In this document: piece by piece, positions 55,694 to 64,000 of the stretch
How positions within the stretch are numbered: the first letter of the stretch is position 1
Layout of the letters: every line of letters starts with the position of its first letter
Origin: Solen grandis
Lineage: Eukaryota; Mollusca; Bivalvia; Adapedonta; Solenidae
NCBI GenBank assembly: GCA_021229015.1
Contig: CM037788.1
Span: 41,731,810-41,795,809 of the forward strand
Length of the DNA: 64,000 nucleotides
Direction of reading: 5' to 3'
Made by a program: the position numbers and the translations under genes
Notes under the pieces: model-generated
Database searches by the model: none
What the model was told of the DNA's origin: nothing
What the model saw: the letters and a program-made list of their open reading frames with translations, nothing else

Positions 55694-57545
55694 ATTAAGT
55701 AATTTCGTGGGAACAAATTTCCGTTAATATGATCGTCCAAAACAATGAAATAGCATTCCCCACGTAACTTAATGACGTCATAGTATATGGTACGATTGTA
55801 AATGTACTAAATCAAATTGTATTTTCATAAGTTTTTTCTGCTTGACTAAATTTTACATGTTGATATATAAACTTAAAAGATAAACCACAAGATGGGATGG
55901 GACCACAAGGTTTTGACTAACCCAGGGTAAATGGTGACGCGTTTTAAGACCAAGAGCTAAATACAAATATTATTTTTTCACGTTCAGAACTGTTGCTATT
56001 TTCTTTTACAGAAACGTTGGTACTTTCGATGGTTTTTATTTTTTCAACCAGTCACCCTAAAATCATCAATTTATGTAAACAGACTGATCACAAACTCGCC
56101 AGTCTAAAAACTCCTTGAAAATTAGTAACTCAAAGGTTGATCTGTTTTACCATCTTAATTAAACTATTAACTTTCTTTCATATAACGGTCTCAAACATAT
56201 CATGACTTCTTAATCAATTCTAATTTTCTTCAGTTTTGTGTTTGTTTGTTGTTGTTGTTGTCGTTTTTTTTTATAATAGGTTAATATAGTCCCTTCTAAC
56301 AACGAAACCAGCGGGGTGCTAATCATCTGATGTGGAATAAACATAAAAAGATGGACCTTTAGGAATGAACTCAGCAAAATAGCTTCCGCTCGCTAACTAG
56401 GCAGCCCAGGGCCATAAATCAAGTAATATACTGTTGATCCACGCATGCGCTCTGCAAACACTGCCCTGCAGACAATGTGGCATGTTTGAGGTGATAAACC
56501 ACAGCCCTGGGCCCTATTAGTGTCTGGCCCCCGGGATCGCCTGCATGGCATAATGAATCGGTTAATGTCAATCAAAACTAGGTCGAGTTTTCTTTCTTTT
56601 TTTTCTTTTTTTTTTTCACCCATTACCTCCTGTAGATATTTTTATGCCTATGCAAACAAAGCAGACCCAGATCAGACAGCTAAGGGTCTTCCCTGGATGT
56701 TATTGGAGCTAAGATTCAACTGACTGCACAACAAAGTTTCATATACAAATGTACCACAGAACGTCCAGAAAACAATATTCATCAAGTCAATATTATGTGC
56801 ATCATTGTTCATTTGGCAGGGGTTGATACGTCTCCGCATTTTTATACTATACACTGATTCAGTAAAATAGCAAAAAAAAATCATAATGCATAATTCTAAT
56901 TAAAATTCCTCTCCCACCTTTTTACTTCTGACGGTTGATCGGTATATCATTGTTTGATAGCTATTTGAATGAAAGTTGTTGATTCTGTTGTTATTGGAGA
57001 ATAAAAGAAGCAGTAGAAGATGAGGTAAGAGTAACTGTAGTAATAGCAAAAATAGCTATATATATTTTAGCAATAGCATTGGCAGTTGTAGGCGTAGTAG
57101 AAGAAGAAGTAAAATTAGAAACAGATTACATTGTAGTTTTATGTTATTTATGCTTACGTCAATTAGGGAAATATTTCTTACAATTTATACCAATCTTTCT
57201 CGATGGTCCTTGGGTTGGACCAGTACTTTGTGCCATGAAGGGTCATAAAAGAACACACACACACGCGCGCGCGCCCAACACCTGTTTCGGGACTAGATCC
57301 CACAACCTTCGGATACACAGGACGGGAGGCTACCACGGGGTCACAGTGCCTTAGTAGAGGAAAATCAAGATAATTGAACTAAGATAAAAGGACGAGAATT
57401 TTGTACCTTTTGTAGGGGTGGCAATCCCGCGGCATTCCGCATCTGTAATTGTTTCATTTTGTGAAGTTGCTCTATCGTTGCCCTCTCCATTTTGTTCACA
57501 ATATTTACCTCTAGTATCATCTTGTGATCAAGGTCAAAGCAACAT
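52344..57545 (-). CDS. unrecognised basic, coiled-coil-like protein, four 3' exons
   Basis: Minus-strand exons 57545-57407, 55531-55292, 54227-54012 and 52724-52344. All have AG/GT borders, join in phase 0 at the three visible introns, and end at TAA. The joined 324-residue stretch starts with a helical, charged segment (MILEVNIVNKMERATIEQLH...), passes through a Lys/Pro-rich region (PKRKHKKPKKLPPIPENRLP) and an acidic leucine/serine stretch, and continues with a basic helical region (AKIEKLAKQKRKER) that runs over an intron into AKRAIEKRYEKKLYSMLD. No known domain or membrane segment is evident. The first seen exon enters in phase 2 if the protein continues upstream; alternatively Met at 57520 (context aagATGa) is the start, giving 316 residues. 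The three phase-0 introns and low-complexity charged content suggest a cytoskeletal or ciliary-type structural protein, but that is only a guess. Confidence 0.75.
53010..53200. repeat. intronic copy of the gggaggcaact-type repeat
   Basis: agtgaatatggaatatttaa, then aaacagagggaggcaactaa and tactggtaggctacatatcc parallel the blocks at 24215-24390. It lies in the last intron of the 52.3-57.5-kb gene. Confidence 0.45.
54012..54227 (-). CDS. exon C
   Basis: Acceptor cattttcag, donor gtaaac, 72 codons, phase 0 at both ends. Begins PDERSLSVEAAISSPKHHLF and ends with the basic helix LQAKIEKLAKQKRKER. Confidence 0.78.
55004..55051. repeat. (TTG)n microsatellite, intronic
   Basis: About sixteen TTG units. 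Similar runs form the tails of the family-A SINEs, but no SINE body adjoins this one. Confidence 0.95.
55292..55531 (-). CDS. exon B: Lys/Pro-rich segment
   Basis: Acceptor cgtttcag, donor gtgagt, 80 codons, phase 0 at both ends. Contains YVPKRKHKKPKKLPPIPENR, possibly a nuclear-localisation or polyanion-binding patch, then EEGTDPEINDLISEIPSLPS. Its frame differs from the longer open frame over the CA repeat at 55655, which is spurious. Confidence 0.78.
55655..55691. repeat. (TG)n microsatellite, intronic
   Basis: A TG dinucleotide run just upstream, on the gene strand, of exon B's acceptor (about 120 bp away). Confidence 0.95.
56395..56560. repeat. GC-richer repeat-like block, intronic
   Basis: caggcagcccagggccataa-like and ccacagccctgggccctatt blocks carry partly inverted GGGCC motifs. 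It looks like an interspersed element, but no family or end is visible. Confidence 0.3.
57200..57355 (-). mobile_element. SINE copy, family C, intronic
   Basis: tccttgggttggaccagtac, then a CA/CG run, then ggactagatcccacaacctt and accacggggtcacagtgcct, the reversed tRNA-like head. It lies about 50 bp from exon A. Confidence 0.65.
57407..57545 (-). CDS. exon A: helical charged segment
   Basis: Acceptor (minus strand) ttctattttcttttaatatag, donor gtacaa. Residues CCFDLDHKMILEVNIVNKME, then RATIEQLHKMKQLQMRNAAG and LPPLQK. Heptad-like spacing of hydrophobic residues suggests a coiled coil. The next upstream exon, if any, is not identified. Confidence 0.7.
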
Positions 57546-59580
57546 CTATATTAAAAGAAAATAGAAATATATGTGCAATGTGTATGCATGAAATCATCCC
57601 TTATATTTTATTTAGGAATGAAAAGAAAACGTCCACTTCCACGTTTTTCCAAATATTTTGACAAATATTTGTGTGATTTATCAACATTTATTTTTATTAT
57701 TTAAGTTCGTATTGTTGCTGTTTTTTTATCTGTTTTTTAGAGTTTTTGTTCGAGAATATGGCTTAAACAACAATAATATGCTACGATTAATGTTTCTGTA
57801 AAAATAGGTGAACACATGACATTCATGCAAAATTTATTCAGTTTTTAGAGATAACTGAGATAACCCATCAGGCAAAAGTAAGTCAAGTTTCTGAACAGAC
57901 TAGGACTTGTGACTTGTGCATTTTCAATTTTGAAACTTGCTGACAGTTGCTCTTTTAATCAGGACACATATATATTTCTTACATAAAAAAAAAACCTGCA
58001 AGATTGGTCAAAACGTGAAACGAAATTCAGACGTTATGAAAAATCTTTCCTTTTTATCTTTATGAAATTAGGCAGCATATGAAGCACTTGGTATAATTGG
58101 ACACAAACATTTTACGACTGTTATATGTGCACAAAAATTATTAAGTATGACATGTTCGTGCCGCGAGAATGAACGAACATGTTTAATTGAAAAAGGCCCA
58201 TTACCCTAAATGCAAAGTTCGTGATAACATTATTATTTGAGCGATGTGAAACGCTCAACATATGTTTTTTTTCCCGATATTACAATTTTATTAACGATAA
58301 TGAAAGAAACTTTTTACTACATCGTACATGTGGCTCTATGTCTAGAGAAAAGGGAAGAGAAAAAGCTGAAATCGTACATTTTTATTCTAAATCGTGAAAA
58401 TCCAAAAACAGCTGAAGTTATTTCAAAGAGCTTTTTCAAAAAAAAAACAAGAAAATGTTCACAGACCTATCAAATGCATCGTTATGCTGAACTGCATTTT
58501 ACATTGTTTTTTCCTGACACTTGCAAATCGGATTTTTAGATCCCCCTACCCACTGTTTTATATTTATTTAGCGTTTTGAGCGAGATACTGACCTAATTAA
58601 ATGTTAGTTGATTTGATACATATTAACTCTTTCATGAACAAGTGAATGAAAGAAAGAAGCAGAATGAATCCTGATAGGTAGTTTTAATAAACTCGGTCGA
58701 AACTGCAAGAGGGCTCAGAAAATGTTTGTTATTTGGGTTTACGTTCCACCGACAGCATTTACGTCATTTGGAGACTATGGCTACGTGAGACATACATAGT
58801 GCTGCCACACTGCCGTTCCATGCCGTAGACATGTGGCATGATACCTCGCCCAGTCACATAATCCTTACACCCCAGGAAATGAAATTATGTAGAGGAATTT
58901 TGTTCTCTTCCATTTTTTTATGGAGTGAACTTCTTCAATTGATCTTTTACAAGTAGAATAGCCGTGAATGAAAAAACAATTTTCGATGTACACGAGATTA
59001 AAGGAGACAGATTTCTTTTCATTCCATGCTGGAAAGAGTGAAATGATATTTTTTTTAAAAATAATTTTCTCTGTGTATTTTCAAATCAATTATGTTTTAT
59101 ATAACCCATAGTAATCCACTCAAAAGCATAAATTATACTCTTCCATTCTCTCTTTTGAGGAACATTAAAAGTTTAGATTATATATAAGTGTTTTCCTTGC
59201 AAAAACAGCTTGCTTTGCAGAGCTGATCTTAGACAACATTCGTAAAGACATATTCGTAACATTTTTTTATGAATGTGATCACATGTGATTGTATGTCACT
59301 TCAAAGATCGGCATTGAAGAAATTCGTAACAAAATATGTTACATATGTGCTTGAGTTGCGTAACACATCTGTAACACCTGTTACGCATGTGATCACAATT
59401 TTTACAGGTGTAAATTTACGCGTGATTTATTACAAATGTGGTATTCTTTTCAAATTAACATGTCCTTGCCTGGTTGAAAACATACAGAACAAGGTGTGTT
59501 CGAAAAACACTTTGGCCCCGTCTGAGCAGGTCAGATGTCAAATAATTGATGCCAATTGAATGCCATTCATGAATGGAGTA
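57546..59580. other. upstream intron or intergenic, one SINE relic
   Basis: No exon recognised. Family-B fragment at about 58735-58870 (acgttccaccgacagcattt, then gacatgtggcatgatacctc and gcccagtcacataatcctta, minus). The 100-codon frame at 58237-58539 and the 96-codon frame at 59269-59559 have no recognisable domain. Confidence 0.5.
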
Positions 59581-59619
59581 AGTATATCAAATATATAGAT
59601 TGCATATGGTAAGGAAGTA

Positions 59620-60490
59620 ATGGTCAAGACAAAAAAAATATCATTAAAAATAAAGGGAGATAATTTTTAAAAAAGAACCAGACAGAGTTCTGTTTCGTAA
59701 TCATTACACTTCTACTACTCACTGTCTATTCATATATCAAGTTTCAAATCAATACATTGAACAGTTGAGGAGTATTGTTCTGGACAAAAAATGATATGAA
59801 ATAAATAAAGGGAGATAATACAAAAAATGGACCAGACAGAATTATGGTTCTTAGTAACTGCACAGCTCCAATTTGCTTTCATATTATTTTTCAAGTTTCA
59901 AGTCATTACCTTCTCTTGTTAAGGAGTTTTGATCCCAACAAAAAATATTTTTAAGGGGACTTAATCCAAAAAACGGACTTATAATTATGGTTCTTGGTCA
60001 CTGCACTTTTCCAAGTTGTCATCTATTACATATAAAGTTTCAAGTCAATACCTTGTAAAGTTTTCAAGTATATAGTAAAAAAAGTTATTATCTGGACAGA
60101 GATTCATTGTAAAATTAAATAATGGGAGTTAATTTAAAAAAGTAATCAAGGTAGAGTTAAGTTTCTTTTTGTTTTTTTGGTTATTGCACTTCCCTGTCTC
60201 ATCATCTATTTATATTTTAAGTTTCAAGTCAATACTTTGAATGGTTTATAAGTTATGCTCCCGACAAAAAGGGAGATAATTTTAAAAAAAAAATGGGCCA
60301 GGTAACGTTATGGTTCTTAGTCCTGCACTTCTCCAAGTCTCATTCTGTTCATATATGAAGTTTGAAGTCAATACCTTTTATTGTTTTCAAGTTATGGCCT
60401 ATGTTAAAGTTCTGACAAACCAACAAACAGACAGGACAAAAAACAATATGCCCCCGATCACAGATCTCGGGGGCATGAAAATCGAATGCA
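59620..60490 (+). repeat. tandem element of about 150-bp units with hairpin tail
   Basis: Five diverged units, each with gggagataattttaaaaaa-like, ttatggttcttagtcactgc-like and tcaagtttcaagtcaatacc-like blocks, anchored near 59654, 59810, 59955, 60123 and 60270. It ends with accaacaaacagacaggac and a stem-loop atgcccccga/tcgggggcat (60448-60476). Confidence 0.75.
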
Positions 60491-61139
60491 GAATAAAGAG
60501 ATATGTTGTTTAGTTCCTGGTGTTTGTGCGATCTAGCTTAAGCCAGTTTTATTTAATTAAAACTCTTTTCTCTTAAAGAGAAGATCGATAAACAAACGAT
60601 CGACGCAGATTAACAGCAAAAATAGCACATGAATTCATTTAAAACATTAATTTTAGCGATTAAATGATAGTCTTAACACTTAGGGACTCAATTCAATAAC
60701 CAACTAGGTCTGTTTATGTAGAAGTATTTATCAGAAGTTGGCACGTTTAAAACCCGCCACAATTATATCTTATCTAGTTGAAAGAAATATCGTAGCATGA
60801 CACTAAATCCGCTCTTGAAACAAAAGACAATAATAAAGTGTCTGAATGCGAAGACCATTTAAGAAAATTGTACGTTGGACACTCGACATTCGATACCGGG
60901 GCTGACAGGTTTGCTATTTAAGGTGAAACATAGACCGGGGTTCATGCAGATTTAATTGAATAAAGATAATTTATTCATTCTCGATGTTCGAATATGCAAA
61001 ACATTAAAAAATAATTGTGTATTTGGTAACATTCTACAAAGAAACTCGATATAACTCCATTTGATATTTAAGCTTACCTCATTTAAACATATATTGACAC
61101 CTTGACAAATAGAAAAGGGTTAAACAGCTGTGAAGTCAT

Positions 61140-61500
61140 CTTCATCGAAAAGAAAAGAAAAAAAAAGAAAAGAAAAAACTTATACGCAATGGTAAATTTT
61201 AGGCAGAACTACTAGTTTTACAATGTTCATCCGACGGTCACATATAGGTCACAGTCATAAAATCATAAATATAAAATAGTTCAAGTTCATAGTTTCCATT
61301 TGTTCATAATTTCAATTTCAATTTCAACATTTCAATAGTTCAATTTGTACCAAGTTTCATGAAAATGTGATATCATCTTCATAGGAAAAACAGCTCCAAC
61401 GCAAGTGTAAACTTGTGGTGTGACGGGCGAAGATCGAACGGACGGACAAATGCACTGCATATCTTAATGCCCCCGCGACATTTTCCGGGTCATAAAACTA
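61140..61500 (+). repeat. related element tail
   Basis: Ends gatcgaacggacggacaaat, then aatgcccccgcgacattttc, resembling the tail of the 59.6-60.5-kb element. The body holds a few aatttcaatttc-type repeats at 61300-61345. Confidence 0.5.
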
Positions 61501-61559
61501 AAAAAAAAATACTGCCGAATTCCATTTAGCCACGCCAATACAGTTCACATTATATATGT

Positions 61560-61795
61560 TTGTTTGTTTGGATTTAACGACTCATCGGCAATATTTCAGT
61601 CCTCTGACGGGGGGAAGGGAATCTATGTACATAACAGATACATTGTTCTGTCCCAATGCGAAATCATCCCGTAGGCAAGTGGATTGATACCACTCCCGGT
61701 CACATTACAACCAGTAACACAAGAGTGAGATATACCAGACCCGTTTTAACGACTTACGTATGACGCGGTCGGGAACCGAACCTATGACCTGTGTT
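61560..61795 (-). mobile_element. SINE relic, family B
   Basis: acgactcatcggcaatattt, then cgtaggcaagtggattgata, actcccggtcacattac and gtcgggaaccgaacctatga, in the usual minus-strand order. Confidence 0.65.
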
Positions 61796-62134
61796 TATTA
61801 AAACAACTAGCATATTGTAGTCTTACAAAATAACCCTCTTGACAGTATCTTTTTAAATATATTTTTTTGTTAGGAGAACATAAATGTTTTAAATCGAAAT
61901 AATGCTTTAAAAGAAAGAGTAAAACAAAATGAAAAGTATATTTCTTTATATTGAATGTTTTAACAGAATGTGGGAAATTAGAAAAAAAAAAACGTGTATA
62001 TGTATGACCTATTTCTGTATAACAGCTTTATTCATATCTGCTCTAGTAGTTTTATGTTTATATTTGAAGTTAATGTAATACTATGTGTTTACATGTTGAT
62101 ATACAGATTTATATATACATGAGTTGATTGTATT

Positions 62135-62235
62135 TTTATGACACGATTCACCTGTATACATTGTAAATATTTATTCACTTGGGCTTTGGCTTCCTGGGTG
62201 TTTCAGAAATAAAATCTTGAATCTTGAAATCTTGT
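62135..62235 (+). mobile_element. probable non-LTR element 3' end
   Basis: gtgtttcagaaataaaatct followed by tandem ATCTTGA units: AATAAA plus a short tandem repeat, as at 11893-11923. No coding part is attached. Confidence 0.5.
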
Positions 62236-62239
62236 TATC

Positions 62240-62886
62240 CGCTATCTAACAACAACGTCACTCGTCCATGACTAATTTAATTATTCACGGATGGCTACAC
62301 ATTCCCGCATGTTGATGATCTGGTCTTGCAGATTTCAGACAAATGGTCAATATTGACCGTATGATGACCAATATTGATATTAAGTCGACCGGCGAAACCG
62401 TTCAAGGCTTTCCGGTCATTGAACTGCATACAAGAGAAATTTGTCAGAACTGATTCAGCCAAAAGCTTACCAGCCCTTAAAATTACATTGGTTGTTGTTG
62501 TTGCTGTTGTTTTGATCGAGACGGGTTTTCAATCATATTGCGACGTTTATGCCTTTGTTTTCGAAAAATACTTAAGTACGACCCCAGGCTCAAATTTGAG
62601 TGATACTCAAATCCTTATTGAAACTAATGGACATAGTTTAAGTCTAAGTGTGAAAATCATACTTAAGTACTATTTTTATTTTCAATATATGGGACCAGGT
62701 CACTCATTTTTGATGTGGGGGAATTTAACAGCAACTACATTGTAACGAATTTGGTTAATCCCTAAATTGATAACGAAGAACGAAAATTATGCATGGAAAC
62801 TCTATAGGTATGATCTTGTAATAAGAAAGAGAGAGAGAGAGAGAGAGAGTTGGTGACACAAGTCACTGTATTTTTTAATTAATTAG

Positions 62887-62921
<35 letters not shown>

Positions 62922-64000
62922 GCATATTTCAATAATAATGTACAAAAGCCGTGGGTCCGTATTTCTAACGATCCAAATACAATGACATCCTTAGAGCTTA
63001 AATTCTTTTTTAATTACTAATTCTTACAAAAAGGAGATGTTATTTCAATTTCATAAATAAGAAATATAAAATAAAACCTATAGTCTATATTTGCGTATCT
63101 AGATATTGACAAAATCATTAAGTTTTCAAAATGTTTACGCAAATGCGTTAACTATCGCACAAAAAGATCAAGCACTTTAAGTTATTAATAATAATCTGTC
63201 TACTCAAGGTGTAAATACATTATCATCAACGTGTCAAATCAGAAAGAAAAATGTATCAATAGTGACTATGTTATCAATGAAATTTAAGTTTGAGACACAT
63301 ACTTACGTATTTACAACACATAAATTTCCACACTGTCATTACGGATAAATCACTAATTGCAACGCTGCGCCAAATATTGGTTTATCTCCACCATTATGCG
63401 CTTGTAATATTATTGATACTTCCCCACAATGTCCGACATTAAAGTTTAAATCACCTCGCTTCTATACACATGCTGGGCCACAACAGACAACCCACTTAAT
63501 TGTCCGTTTGCCCATATCGGTACAAAATAAAATCCTTTTGTATTGACTTCGGATAATTGAGGTCTTCTTGTAGGTTGAATAATCTTGAATCGTTGATCAT
63601 TTGGTTAGTTGAAATTTAAACACCGCTATAACGCTTCAAATACTGTGATTTCAATAATTTATTAAACGCTTTTAATACAGTGTGACATGTCGTATTTCAT
63701 TCATGTCTCTGCCAAATATGAAATTAATTATCGGAAGGCGATGTTTTGTTAAATATTGAATAGTAAACAATGGATTAAAAATGACATGTGAAACCGATGT
63801 ATTTAATTAAGACAATGTATTTGTTTAATGAGATAATGTGAGTGAATTGCACGAACTAGGCCGGCTTCAAATGTATCCATCCATTCCTTCTTTTATTCAT
63901 TCCGCCTTCCAAATTCTGTCTTCCTTCTTTCCATCATTTATTAATTTTTCCATCTCCCTTCCTCTTTAACTATTTTTCTTCCAACTTATTCCATCTGTAT
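62240..64000. other. intergenic or upstream intron, no gene seen
   Basis: (GA)n at 62826-62850, (TTG)n at 62886-62922, and pyrimidine-rich TTCC repeats at 63880-63995. A minus-strand donor-like site (gtaagt after base 63307) is the only exon hint. Confidence 0.5.

Noticed and set aside
55288..55740. 150-residue frame with His/Thr repeats
   Set aside because: Reads exon B in the wrong frame and runs through a CA microsatellite.

Overview
The window is eukaryotic nuclear DNA, AT-rich, with small exons, long introns, GT-AG splice sites, many tRNA-derived SINEs, short inverted-repeat elements, non-LTR retrotransposon remains and microsatellites. A run of 100 Ns at 38101-38200 is an assembly gap. 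The EMI/EGF receptor-type gene and the repeat style (fold-back elements, SINEs with CAA/TTG tails, tandem arrays inside introns) suggest a marine invertebrate, most likely a bivalve mollusc. That assignment is inference; no species can be named from the sequence alone. Layout: 1-7 kb is repeat-rich, with nested SINEs, a near-identical 227-bp direct-repeat pair beside a broken protease-like fragment, a GC-rich decayed block and a 1.1-kb palindrome. 7-16 kb holds no convincing gene, only SINE relics, microsatellites and a 1.2-kb inverted-repeat DNA element. 16.4-20.1 kb is a minus-strand non-LTR retrotransposon (PHD finger, APE-type endonuclease, reverse transcriptase) broken by frameshifts and carrying a degenerate 2A-like motif. 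20-25.5 kb shows no clear gene. 25.5-36.7 kb (+) holds nine phase-consistent coding exons for a secreted or membrane protein with a signal peptide, an EMI domain and EGF-like repeats (MEGF/Draper/CED-1-like). Its 3' end lies near or beyond the assembly gap. 40.4-42.2 kb (-) holds two exons of a small secreted von Willebrand factor type C protein, joined by a probable GC-AG intron. 43.6-47.6 kb is SINEs, a near-perfect hairpin and a 33-bp minisatellite of about 37 units. 52.3-57.5 kb (-) holds the four 3' exons of a basic, proline-rich, coiled-coil-like protein that I do not recognise. 57.5-64 kb is intergenic or upstream intron with a diverged tandem repeat element and SINE relics. The genes do not form a functional unit. 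The EMI/EGF and VWC genes converge on the gap region, and both encode cysteine-rich extracellular proteins, but nothing in the sequence ties them together. Most of the structure here is mobile-element biology: elements nested in elements, several with visible target-site duplications.
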